Shown one piece after another: positions 51,850 through 63,615 of a DNA stretch of 64,000 nt. The stretch is from the NCBI GenBank assembly GCA_026545765.1, contig CM048840.1:43544959-43608958 (forward strand), given 5' to 3'. This DNA is from Plantago major (taxonomy: Eukaryota > Streptophyta > Magnoliopsida > Lamiales > Plantaginaceae). The position numbers were made by a program, and so were the translations under genes. The notes beneath the pieces were generated by a model that was given only the letters and a program-made list of their open reading frames with translations, searched no databases and had not been told where the DNA came from. Every line of letters starts with the position of its first letter. Positions within the stretch are counted from its first letter, which is position 1.

Positions 51850-53282
51850 TGTTAGGAATATCCGTTAGTATTTTGATCACTCATCACATGTTCTTATCTT
51901 AGCCAGAAAGGTGATTATGTACTCTTGGTTAACTTGAACATTGTAAAAGAGGAAATCACTGAGTATGATTAGTCTAGTAAATCTTGTATTAGGATTATAG
52001 CTCTCTGAGTGTAATTTTTATTTCCAGAAGACCATGAAGATCAATCCTAGCAATGGAGCTTTTCTGAAGATTAGAAGACTGAAGATTGCACAAGATTTAT
52101 GAAGATATCAAGGTTTAGTCTAACTCAGAAAGACTATGTCCTTAATCCTTTCTTAAGTGTATTTACTTACTTTTGAAATATGATTCTGGACATATGACAT
52201 CATGAGTATGGGGCATGCAATCCATCAGAAAGGCTCATGTATCCGTTGAAGACTACAGGACAAGAAATAGTACAAGTGCATTAATTGCATCGGCAGAAAA
52301 GCCGCTGAAGCACAATCCTCTCTAAGACATGAGACAAGGACTTCTAAGTACTCATTTCAAAATAAGTATGGACTGAATTTGAATTGTGTCTAACGGATAT
52401 CATTCCAACAACTCTCAAATTCATCTATATATATCACACACTTAGATGCTGAGAAATATACACCTTAGAACGCTCTATCTTGCAAACTTACCATCAAGCA
52501 AAGTATTCTCTCAAGCACTCTACTACACTTTCTGAAAGCTTTCTGTTGCTCGAAGAATCACTAGTAGTTCTAAGTTGTCCTGAACCTTAACAAGAGATTG
52601 TTATTCGTGAAAGAGTTAAACTATTAGATACCCTTTCTGAAGCTCATTCTCCAGAACGAACATCAATTACTTGGGTCAGTAAAGAGCAGACTGCCATCCA
52701 CTGAACAAGTGTATTAAGTAGTCTTGTTCTATTAGGCTCTCTGAAAACATAACTGAAAAGTTATACGAGAAGCCTCTCTGACAAACCTTATAACGAACAC
52801 CATCAAGGCGTGGAGTAAAGGAAGTACTTGATTTGGAAAATCGAGGAATAACTCCAAGGTTATCTGAGTAGAGGAAGTACTTAGCTCTAGGAGCTGGGGA
52901 ATAACTCAGGGGGAACATTTGGTTGGGAACCATTTGTTTAGGAATCTTAGAATAGGATTATTGTAAGGTGAACTCAATTATCTGTTCTAGTGAATTCTAG
53001 GTCTCAGAAAGACCGAAGTGGATTAGTTGGAGGATTACGCCACCTCCAGATACCACTATACTTGCTGTGTCATTTACCTTTCTGTATTTACATTTCAGCA
53101 AAGCAGACACACATACTTATTGTTTCTGCACTTACCTATCTTAAAGTCTTCCGCGCTCTGAATTTATGTATCAGAAACCCTGTGTTTCGAGAACTGTTTA
53201 TCGCAAAAAGTTTTAAAAGCCTATCAACCCCCCCCCCCCCCCCGCTCTTTAGTCTTTTACTTTGCCGTTATCTGGACCAACA
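51850..53282 (+). repeat. 5' LTR of Copia-3
   Basis: Begins TGTTAGGAATATC and ends GGACCAACA. 1433 bp. A C17 homopolymer lies at about 53227-53243. Its last 380 bases recur inverted at 63616-64000. Small frames inside are not genes. Confidence 0.9.
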
Positions 53283-53284
53283 AG

Positions 53285-53296
53285 TGGTATCATAGT
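53285..53296 (+). other. Primer binding site of Copia-3
   Basis: TGGTATCATAGT starts two bases after the LTR; TGGTATCA matches the initiator Met-tRNA type site used by most Copia elements. Confidence 0.8.
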
Positions 53297-53400
53297 AGGA
53301 GGTTCACAAGCCTTCTGCACTGAACCTAGATCCCCAGATAGGTGAAGTAACTTTGTCCCTTTCTGAGGACTATATAATTTGTGTGTTAAAGTGTGCAGGT

Positions 53401-54558
53401 ATGTCTCTGAGTGATGCACCCGTTCTGAAGCCAGAAAACTACGAGAAATGGAAGAACAACATGATGCTCCATCTGGAGGCCATTAGTGACGAGATGATCT
53501 ATGTCATCAATGAAGGGCCTATCAAAATCAGACAACTTAAACAAGTTACTGAGGTGTCTAATGGAAGAAAAACCTCAGACAAGGAAGATGGAAGCGAGGA
53601 TGCGGCTGCTAGTGATAGTGGTCGTGTTGCTCATGGAAGCATTATGTATGAAGACAAGCCAAGAGAGCTCTGGACATCTGAAGATGCCAAGAGACATAGA
53701 TTGGATGGTCAAGCTCGTAATATCATCATCAGATCGACAACTGAGCACATACGGTGTAAACTGTGGGGCACTAAAACGGCGAAAGTTGCCTGGCAATTGA
53801 TTGAAGAAATCTGTGCCGGAACTGAGAAAACCAAGGAAAACAAGTTCGAAGTTCTTAAATTGAAGTTCCAAAACTTCAAACAAGGTCCCACTGAAACTCT
53901 GGAAGAACTTGATTTCAGGTTTACTACTCTTACGAGTGATATGGCTGCACTTGGTGAAAGCAACAGATACTCCCAGCCAGAAAAGATTAAGACTATTGTC
54001 AGAAGTCTCAATCACAACTGGGAGCACACTAAGTTCTTTTATTTCAACCAAGGGATGCCAAATATCACTCCAGTAGAGCTCTTCTCTCATCTTGCTACTG
54101 TAGACTATGAGACAACTCAGAGAGAACAAACAGCTGAAAAGTTGCAAAGTGTTGCTCTAGTTTCTCAAGGTAATTCTGAAAAGAAGGATACCAAAGATGC
54201 ATCTGAAGAAAATGCTTTTGCAGTAAGACACATGAAGAAATTTATGAGTCAAGCGATTGAGAGAAGAAAAGCTAAAGAAAATCTGAAAAAGCATCTTGGC
54301 CCAAACTATCATCAGTACAAGAACATACAAATGAACAACTCTCTGAACACCCCCATTCAGAAAGGTGTTTGTACTGAAGCTGCAGAAATAGGAAATGATA
54401 TCTGCTTCTCTTCACAAAAGCTGGTCACTTCAAGAGAGATTGTCCGCTTTAAACAAGCTCAAGACAAAGACAAGAAGGATGTAAGAAATTTCAAGAGAAA
54501 TCAAAGGGCCTTCTTGATCAAGAAAGGAAGAAGATTCAAATTCAACTTGATGCTCTAG
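53401..54558 (+). pseudogene. gag: Copia-3 gag
   Basis: Start at ATG 53401 (MSLSDAPVLKPENYEKWKNN). UBN2-type gag core (DEMIYVINEGP, HIRCKLWGTKTAKVAWQLIE, LNHNWEHTKFFYFNQGMPNI). Near 54395-54435 the zinc knuckle is out of frame: the AGHFKRDCP half is readable only in another frame, so a one-base indel lies upstream. The frame ends at the TAG 54556 while the true continuation lies in the frame of the next block. Confidence 0.85.
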
Positions 54559-55913
54559 ACATTGAGACAGATTCTGAAGATGGAGATTCAGATGACTCAA
54601 ACCTACCATCACCAGAATTGTGTGGAATCACCCATGATGTAATCGACTTTGGCTTTAAGAAGAATGAAATGTGTGGTGTTGCTGAGATTGCTGGTCCAGA
54701 CATCTCCAACATTGAAATATGTCTTATGGCTGATGAGGTAACTAACAATTCATAATTTTTGTACTATGAGAGTGATGATGGAATTGAGGATCTGGAGTTG
54801 GTCAAAAGTGAATTGGATCATTATGAGAAAGAATTTCTGGAAGCACAATCCAAAACCAGAATTCTAGAGGAAAGCAAAGAAACTCTTGAAAAAGTGGTTT
54901 CTGAGCTAACCAGAGTATATGAGAACAAGAACGCTGAAATAGCCTTTTTGAAAGCTCAGATATCTGAGAATGAAAATTCTCACAAACTAGCCTTGGATGA
55001 ACTTAATAAGAAAATGATGAAGCTGCTTTCTGAGAATGAAGAACTCAGAAAGAAAGAGCTATCCTTCCAATCTTATGCAAAGGCTAGTGACACTCTCACT
55101 GAGGTTCAATCCTATCTGAGAGATCCCTTTGAGAAAGGTGGACTTGGACTTGATGAACAATCAAGTAATTCATCTCCTCTGAAGAAGAGTGATGAAAGGT
55201 TGAACTTTGTAAAAAGTCAATAGAATGATTCTTCAACCACCTATAGCATTGGTCAGAAAGCTAGGGTAGTTGACAAAGGAAAAGGAGTTGCAACCCAGCC
55301 TTTGAAAGAACAACAAGTTCACAAGAAACATGTGGATAAGGTTTCTGAAAAGAAATACAACCCTCAGATATGCAACCATCCACATTGCTGCATTACTAGG
55401 AAGGGAAGAATTGCTGGAATAGGCAAATTCTCTACTGAACCATTTTATGAAAATAAAGATGGTGCAAAAACTAGTAAGGCTTCTGAAGAGCGCATTCAGA
55501 AAGCCAAAGGTGTTCGAAATGGCATTGGCTATCATGCTATTGGAAACGTCCTTCTGCAACAATATAAGGAAGGACAAGAACAATGGCGCAAGGCTGATAT
55601 TGCACGTAGCAATAGACAGAAGTGGAAGAAATCTCAAGCCACTGAAAAACTGAATGCCAGAGCTAGAAGGAACCTGGTCAGAAAGGCTAGGTTTGCTGAA
55701 AAGCAACCCCAGAAACCCAGGGTCCAAAACGCACCAAAGGGAACACCTAGAAACACCCCAAGAAGGAAGATTGAGATCAAAATTACTGATTTTATTGCAT
55801 CTCCTTCTGATCAAGTTAGACAAAAACAAACTCCCAAGAAATTCACTAAAATGTGGATTCCTACTGGAAGAATGTTTAGTCTAAGTGGTTCTATCTCTGG
55901 GGCAAGAACCTAA
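54559..55913 (+). pseudogene. Copia-3 gag C-terminal coiled coil and basic linker
   Basis: The same frame covers about 54540-54750, 54759-55223 and 55230-55913 with stops at 54754 and 55221. It has an acidic part, a coiled coil (LVKSELDHYEKEFLEAQSKT; LDELNKKMMKLLSENEELRK) and a strongly basic part (IARSNRQKWKKSQATEKLNA). The latter resembles the nucleic-acid-binding linker before the protease. Confidence 0.7.
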
Positions 55914-55927
55914 CTCCTGCTTTCTGC

Positions 55928-56143
55928 TTGTGTAACGCCTCTTGGACTAAGGCTCAATGGCTATTTGATAGTGGATGCGGAAAGCACATGACAGGAGACA
56001 AAGCAAATCTGGTCAACTACAAAGCTTGCAACACTGGACCAGACATCAGATTTGCTGGAGGAGAATTAAATCCCTCTCTGGGATCTGGCAACGTCAAATT
56101 AGGATCATTAACAATCACTGACATATTAATGTTAGAGGTTTGA
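55928..56143 (+). pseudogene. Copia-3 aspartic protease
   Basis: QWLFDSGCGKHMTGDKANL has an intact DSG active site; DIRFAGGELNPSLGSG follows. A frameshift near 56140 separates it from the GAG-pre-integrase part. Confidence 0.85.
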
Positions 56144-57485
56144 AATATAATCTATTTAGCATGAGACAGTTTGCAGACAAGGGATTCACTGTGAAATTCA
56201 AAGCAAAGTATTGCAAACTTATAGACAATGAGTCAAAGCAGACAGTCTTGGTTGCTCGGCGGAAAGGTAGTCTTTATGTTGCCGATTGGGCATCTGCCAC
56301 AACTGAAGAATGTCTCATGGTGAGTCAATCAGGTCACACAGAAGAGCACTGGTTATGGCACAAAAGAATGAGTCACTTGAATTTCAAAACTCTGAACAAA
56401 CTTGCCAAGAAAGAGTTAATGGTTGGTCTTCCCAAAACATCTTTCAGAAAGGATGGTATCTGTTCTGCCTGTTAGATGGGGAAACAATCCAAGATCTCTT
56501 TCAAGACCAAAACCAGACACTCTAGTGTTAGACCACTGCAACTATTACACATGGATCTTTTTGAATCATCTGTAACTAGTTATGCAGGAAAGAAGTATGG
56601 TCTGGTTGTTGTAGATGACTTCTCAAGATTCACTTGGGTTGTCTTTCTAAAGCACAAATCTGATGCTAGGGTGGAGATACCAAACTTGCTGAATAAGCTT
56701 GAAGTCATGAAAAATGACAAAGTATCTCGAATCGTAATGACCATGGTACTGAGTTTGTCAACCAGTACATAAAGGAGTTTTGTACCAGCAAAGGTATACA
56801 ACACCAACTTTCCTCTGTGAGAACACAACAACAAAATGGTGTTGCAGAAAGGAAAAACAGAACCCTTAAAGAAGCAGCAAGGACAATGCTAGATGACACT
56901 GAAATAAGTGAAGTTTATTGGGTTGAGGCTGTAAACACATCATGCTACACTCAGAACAGATGTTTGATAAACAAACACCATGACAAGACCCCATATGAAC
57001 TCTTGGTTGGTAGACCCTCTAATATCAAACATCTGAAAGTGTTTGGTTGTAGATGTTTTGTTCTTAACAATGGAAAAGAGTATCTAAGAACATTTCAACC
57101 AAAGGCAGATGAAGGTGTGTTTCTTGGTTATTCTATGAATAGCAAAGCATACAGAGTTTACAACAAAAGAACAAAGAAGATTGAAGAATCAGTTCATGTT
57201 GTATTCTATGAAGGAAGCAAGAAAACATCCCTTGCTGATGAACTCTCAGAAAGGTTCAAGGAACTAATGATAAAGGATTCTGAAGAAGAACCCTCAGAAA
57301 GGAAAAACATCATTGTGGACAGTGAGGATGACTCTGATGAAGAAAAGCATGAAATGCCTAGTAACAACCAGAAGATTCTCAGACATGATGAAGAATTTCC
57401 TATGAGAATTCCAGAAATGGAAACTAAAGATGTTCATCAGAGAGCTAACTCTAGAAATGACCTCTCTGACAGGCATGTCCCATAA
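56140..57485 (+). pseudogene. Copia-3 integrase
   Basis: HHCC region HWLWHKRMSHLNFKTLNKLA with CSAC. A TAG at 56473 replaces the codon right after the second cysteine. LLHMDLFESS gives the first aspartate. The second aspartate segment near 56735 is frameshifted by one missing base. QQQNGVAERKNRTLKEAART gives the glutamate in the next frame (56817-57485). The tail is acidic and ends at a TAA (57483) that is nonsense within the same frame as RT. Confidence 0.88.
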
Positions 57486-57503
57486 AGCTCTCACACTGAG
57501 CAA

Positions 57504-58592
57504 GTGTCAGACATTCACCGCCCCTCTGAGGTGAAAAATGTCACAGATACTGAAGTATCAAGTCATAATCATAGTGATTCACATTCAGATCACATAGATG
57601 TTGACCCTACTAGCCCTAAACCCATAATGAGATGGATCAAGGATCATCCTGCAAAAGATGTGATTGGACCAATCAATCAAGGTGTTAGGACTAGGAGAGC
57701 AATAGCTGAAAATGCTAACTCTCTCTTTGGATGTTTCATCTCAAACATTGAATCTAAAACTGTAGAAGAAGCGTTAAGAGACCAAGACTGGATCTCTGCA
57801 ATGCAAGAAGAGTTGGATCAGTTTGACATAAACAAAGTCTGGAAACTAGTTCCATTTGTAGAAGGAATATTTGTGATTGGAACTAAGTGGGTTTTCAGAA
57901 ACAAGATGAATGAATCTGGTGAAATAACCAGAAACAAAGCAAGGTTGGTTGCCAAGGGATTCACCCAGACTGAAGGTTTAGATTTTGATGAGTCATGTGC
58001 ACCAGTTGCCAGATTAGATGCAATAAGACTCTTTCTGGCCTTTGCAACTCATAAAGACTTTAAAGTTTATCAGATGGATGTCAAGAGTGCATTCTTGAAT
58101 GATGAACTTGCTGAGGAAAAACAACCACCTGGCTTTGAAGTTTCCTCAGAAAGTAGAATGGTCTATAAGCTACAGAAAGCTCTATATGGACTGAAACAGG
58201 CTCCAAGAGCATGGTATGACACTTTGGCCAAACACCTTCTGGAAAGTGGTTTCAAGAAAGGTGAAGTTGATAAAACTTTATTTACTTTAAATCATGATGG
58301 GAAACTACTCGTAGTTCAAGTATATGTTGATGACATTATATTTGGATCTAAGGACAAGAAACTTTGTGATGACTTTGCAAATCTCATGAAAAGTAAGTTT
58401 GAGATGAGCATGATGGGAGAATTGAACTATTTCCTAGGATTGCAAGTCAAGCAACTCAATGATGGAATATTCATTAGTCAGACAAAGTATGCAACAGACA
58501 TGCTCACAAAGTTCAATCTTAAGCCTTCTGAAAAGAATGCTAAGATACCTATGAGCATAGGAACCAAGATGACCTATACTGAATCAGATTAA
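57504..58592 (+). pseudogene. Copia-3 reverse transcriptase
   Basis: [80 protein letters not shown], and the catalytic YVDDIIFGS near 58324. [17 protein letters not shown] follows. One nonsense TAA at 58590 separates it from RNase H in the same frame. Confidence 0.92.
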
Positions 58593-58619
58593 AGTGTTGA
58601 TGAACACAAGTATAGGAAA

Positions 58620-59309
58620 TTGATAGGTTCACTACTTTACCTTATTGCAAGCAGACCTGATATTCAATATGCAGTTGGTGTGTGTGCTAGATTTCAAACA
58701 AATCCAATGCAATCACACTACAACATTGCTATGAAAATATTAAGGTATGTGAAAGGTACAGTAGATGTAGGTTTGTGGTATCCTAAACAAAGTGGATTGA
58801 GTTTGGCTGGTTACTCAGATGCTGATTATGCTGGATCAATGCTTGATAGGAAAAGCACCTCAGGAACTCGTCAGTTTCTGGGAACTAGACTTATCACATG
58901 GTTTAGCAAAAAGCAAAACTCAATTGCAACTTCTACCACAAAGGCTGAATATATTGCTGTTGGTTGTTGTGCAACACAAATTCTGTGGATTCAACAACAA
59001 CTCAGACACTATGGACTCAATGAAGAGAAAACTCCCATTTTATGTGATAACACAAGTGCTATTGCAATCACACAGAACCCCAAGTTCCATGCCAGAACAA
59101 AGCACATTGATGTTAGACACCAATTCATCAGAGACCATGTTGAGAAAGGCAATATAGAGATACTCAAGATTGGCACAGAAGACCAACTTGCAGATATCTT
59201 CACCAAGCCCCTACAAGAAAGCCGGTTCTTGACCTTAAGACAAAGGTGGAGTAGACCAGATAAGCATGGAGAGATGGATGATGATGCATCTTCTGAACAA
59301 GAAGCATGA
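58620..59309 (+). pseudogene. Copia-3 RNase H
   Basis: IGSLLYLIASRPDIQYAVGV, GYSDADYAGSMLDRKSTSGT, TTKAEYIAVGCC, ILCDNTSAIAITQNPKFH and LADIFTKPLQESRF. The frame itself is undamaged to the TGA at 59307. Its last 15 codons overlap the start of the accessory frame. Confidence 0.92.
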
Positions 59310-62300
59310 AGGGCAGGAAACCCACTTTTATTGGGGGAAGTACGCCTTCAACAAATTCCTTGGACATATTGAGGAATTTGAGCCCAAAATCATCAATGGC
59401 CTTGCTGAGCCAAAGGCCAATATGCACTTTGGTCTCAGAATCTGTTACATTCTGGAAACAATGGGAATCACTCTCGGAGAGAAACAAGAAATCCCAGTCA
59501 CCAACTCCCTTTTCAGACACGCCTTTGAGGAAAAGGAGAAACTTGCTGTTGAGAACGCACTCAGAAAGGCAGAAGAAGAAGAAACTGCACAACAAGGTGA
59601 GGAGGTCTCTGAGCAAGCTCAAGCTAAACCTCCGATTGCCAAGAGAAAGAGGACTCAAAGCGAAAGAGCCTCCAAGTCCCTAAGCATACAAGAGGCACAA
59701 CCTTCTGGAGACAAGATCTCAGAAGATGTTGGATGCCCAGAAAGGCAACTCCAGAATGCTCCAAGAATCTTGAACGAGACTGCTCCAGAACTCTCTAGAG
59801 ATGATAGAAATATCATAGATGGGTCTGCACCAACACAGAATAGTGATTCTGAGGATGATGAAGTACTTGCAAAAGTACTCAAAAGATTCAAGTATGAGAC
59901 CCATGGAGGAGCATCAAGCTCAGCTCTTCAGAGAGACAAGAGCCCCTCTGCCCAGCAGGAAGAAGAAGGCCTGGGTCAGGAAGATAGAATGCTGGAAAAT
60001 CCTGACATTGCTTCCACATTCACAATGCCAACACTTAATGTTGCTGAAGAAAATCCTGTTCTAACACAGGTTCCTCAACCTTCTGAGAAAGCTCAACTCT
60101 CAGAAAGGGATCAAACTGAGATGGAGACTCAGAATGATACTGCAGAGGAGAACAACAATGAGCACAGAGAGACTGTGGAATCACCACAAGTCCAAGAGAT
60201 CAATGATCAGCCTGACTCTATTCAGGTAACAAAGATGGTTTGTATTTAACTTGTGAACATAGGTATATGTTAACCAGTTATTCATAAGCTTTGTTTGTTA
60301 CAGGCCAATTTAGAGGCAATCTTTCAGGGAGAAGAAAACTTGTCCACCCCTTTGAATCAAGAAGAGGTTCCTCCAACCGCAGAACATCAAGAAGAGCATG
60401 TCCCACAGGTAGTAAAGTTATCTCTGAACAAGAAATAACTAACTAAAAATGCTCTTATCTTATGTTCTAATTTTCTTAATGTCCCACAGGCTCCAACTGA
60501 GGAAGTAGTGGTGGTGGAACTAACACCCCAAAACCAAGAGATTCCGTGGTTAAAAGCTCTCTGAGGAAGTATTTACTGAGCCTTCTGCTGAGAAGGTAAG
60601 TAATCAGTAATAGTCTTCTTCACGAATGCTCTGGAAAACCCACTACTAAATCTTTTATGTTTGTTCTTACAGCTCGCCAAGAACACTTGGTAGGAAAGAC
60701 TGTGGTCTTATCTCCTCCAAAATAAACTGGCAATGCTGAAGAAGCAGAGTCAGCAGAAAAGGTTCCAGAAACCCCCAAGGTTTCTGAGAAAGATGCCACT
60801 GAGCTTCCTCACTTGGAAGTTCTAGCAAAAAGAAGGGTTGATGAGGATCAGACTTCTCCTCACGGCAAGGTATCTGAGGCCTCTGTGCCCAAACAAGAAG
60901 AAGTCCAAGCAGATGAGCCTAGTGTTTCTACACAGGTATGCTCAGAAAACTTACTTTTGCACACAGATACTAACACAAGTGGTTTGAACAAAACTAACTT
61001 GATCCCTTTCTTTCAGGCTCAAAGTCTAGTGCCAGTTGATTTACTCAAGGCTTTCCAGAAGCACACTTTAAAGAAACATCTCAAGTGCTTCAGACAATGG
61101 CAGAAACTCAGAAAGGCTGGCCTTTTTGAATTAGCCAGAGTAATCGACGTCCCAGAAAAGAGAGCAATCGCCTTCAATCTGGAAGATTATATCCATGCAT
61201 TGTTCCCAACAGAGTCCTACTCTTTTTCCACTCTGATGCATGAAGACTTCATTCATGAAGTAGCACAAAGACGTATAGCAGATTTCAAGTCTGCGGATGC
61301 TCAAACCCAAGAGCAGATGGTTACCCATCCTGCCTTGCCCAGCAAGCTCACTACTTATCCTGCTGAACAAGAAGAAGTTAATGGGAGGATGATTACATTC
61401 CCAAATGTGATCAACCTGGTTTCAGAAGATGACGAGGAGATGGACGAAAATGATTATCAAGAACCTCCCTCTGAGCATCCAAACCAAGAAGCAAAGAACA
61501 AGAGTGATTATGATGATCAGAATGATGATCCCCAACCTGGACAAGGCAGGATTCAGAAAGCTAGCAAAGGAAGTGGAGAAAAGGCTACTCCTTCAAATGC
61601 TCAGAAAGCTCCATCATCATCACCTCCCAAGTCTCATCAAGGTATCCAACAGGCTGAGCACAATAATGCCATAGAAGAAATTTCAGCCGCTGAGTTCAGG
61701 ATTGAACAACTCGGAAAGGTGTTGGAAGAAGAAAAGAGAATCAGCATTGAGTGTCAAGCTCTTATTGATGAAAAGGAGGCCAAACTCAAGAAGCTCAAAG
61801 AAGCTAATGCCAAGGAATTGGCACTCCTAGATGAGCAAAGAAATCTGAAGAATGCCATTATTGTCACAGCTGCTGAGACAGATGCCATGGATGACAATGA
61901 TGATGAAGAGCATGATGCTGAGGCTGCATCAGAAAGACCTTCTACATCCTCTCAGAAGGCCAGCATACTCTAAGGCAAACAAAAAATGTTAGCCAGATTG
62001 CAAACAATCCCAGAGAAGGATTATGAGAGTGATGCTGAAGAAGACCGCAACTTGATTATTGCAGAAGAAGATGAGAGACTTATCACTCAGTAAAAGAGAG
62101 CCCTACTTGCTCCTCATATCTTCTCTGCACCAGGTAGTTCAAGAAGTGAAGAGCACCGTGCAAGGAATAGTATCTTTTTGGAACTCAGAGAGACACTAGT
62201 TGCCCAAGAACCAGAAGTGTTAAAATCCGTCCCAGAAGAGATGAAGCCATTGGTTGCTGCTTTACTCAATAGAGGATTGTAACAATGCTAATGCAGCATT

Positions 62301-63615
62301 GAATGAAGCCAGCCATGCTGTCCTGCAAGCCAACGCCATCCTAAGGCCGCTTGAAGAGCTCAACAGAAAGGAGCAGGAACTGGCTAGGCAGAACAAAGAG
62401 CTGAAGAAGGAACTTCAAGAATTAGTCAGGGTGCACAACAACCTCCATAAAAACTTTAAATCACTCTCTGAAGCTTATGCTATCATCAGTCAGTCATTCA
62501 TGACTAAGGGGGAAGAAGAGATGCCTCAGAAAGGCAGAGGAAGAAAAAGAAAACAATCAATTCCTCCCTCCTCAAGTCAACTAGTCATCAAAGACACTGG
62601 AGATGCCCCTGCTGAAGAAGTTGTTCCAGATCAACCAGCCAGAAGGTTGAGAAGTATGGTTACTAGGGGAACCAAATTCCTTAGGATCTCACATGGGAAC
62701 AACCAGAATAATCCTGAAGAAGGAGAAGACCAAGAAGAAGGAGAAGTGAGAATCCAAGAAAGCTGCAAGTCTCCAGTTTTGGACTTCAATGATGATGAGG
62801 ATGATTCTGATGAACATCCACTTCACAAGAAAAGGAGACAATCAACTGCTTCACAACGTCCTCTGGTAGCAAAGCCCTTAGCAGCCAGAACTCCTTCTGG
62901 CAACACCAAGTCTATACAAGGAGGATCTACCAGCACAGCCCAAAGGCAGGAAGAAAGGGTTAGAGGATCTCCTGATAGAAGGCCACCTAACAGAAAAGCA
63001 AGAAGGGATTCCTAGTTTGGCAGAGTAAACAGAGAAACTCATCAAGAAAGGCCAACTGATGCCCACATTGAGTATGTGAAGACTAGTAATGAAGAGTCTT
63101 CATATAGGTGCACTCTAAATAAGAGAGGGTATTGGATTCTGGAACTACAACATCTACTTGTTAATGATAAGTTTCCAACTCCCATCCTCAACCACATCCT
63201 GAAATGGAGAGAAGGCAAGCCAGAATTGCTAAAACCTGAGCACCTTCACGCCTGGCTAAACTTTGAAGTAGAAAAGAGGAACGAAGCCAGAAAGATGGAT
63301 CTTTCTTTTGCCTGTCCTTACCCAAAGCCTGATGATGTACACAAGGTAAGAAAACTGGATGGTAGCTACAGCAGGAAGAACAAACTAGGTGTTTCAACCT
63401 ATGAGTCATTCTATATGACATTGGATGAATACCTAGATGATATACACTATATGGAAGAAATATACAAGTATTTCAACCTATCTCAGCTGCAAGTAGACCA
63501 TGCCTGGGTCTGGGGAAAGTACTTCTGGGCCAAACATTTTCTGCGGAAGAATCACAAGCTTGGCAAGAGTTACCATGAAATATGTGACTTATCCAGAAAG
63601 ACAGAGCTCTCTGTC
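59266..63615 (+). pseudogene. Copia-3 accessory gene with at least four apparent introns
   Basis: Exon A (59266-60225) begins with THFYWGKYAFNKFLGHIEEF and MHFGLRICYILETMGITLGE, which may be the end of a PF20167-like domain, then an acidic, S/E/P-rich region. Introns with GT...AG ends follow: 60226-60303, 60409-60489, 60596-60672 and 60936-61016. Exon B (60304-60408) is 35 whole codons. After exon E, frames at 61017-61973, 62254-63015 and 63076-63615 continue a long charged coiled-coil protein (LEEEKRISIECQALIDEKEA; ELARQNKELKKELQELVRVH) with basic KRKR clusters and a globular end (RGYWILELQHLLVNDKFPTP). Damage: an extra base in exon C, stops at 60716, 61971, 62091, 62281 and 63013. The protein function is unknown. 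The gene is cut at 63616 by an inverted LTR. Confidence 0.65.

Larger units (their letters stand above)
51850..63615 (+). mobile_element. Copia-3: Sirevirus-like element with long intron-containing accessory gene
   Basis: 5' LTR 51850-53282, primer site TGGTATCATAG at 53285, gag 53401-55913, protease 55928-56143, integrase 56140-57485, RT 57504-58592, RNase H 58620-59309, accessory gene 59266-63615. The 3' end is not reached because an inverted LTR of the same family interrupts it at 63616. It carries 23 exact TCAGAAAG/CTTTCTGA words by my count. Confidence 0.9.

Noticed and set aside
53353..53400. An upstream start for Copia-3 gag at 53353
   Set aside because: It would need a TTG start; the ATG at 53401 begins the conserved gag N-terminus.
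59306..59683. Second plus-strand frame in 59306-59683 and the minus frame at 59200-59658
   Set aside because: Shadows of the accessory exon at 59266-60225, which has the better composition and the splice donor in frame.
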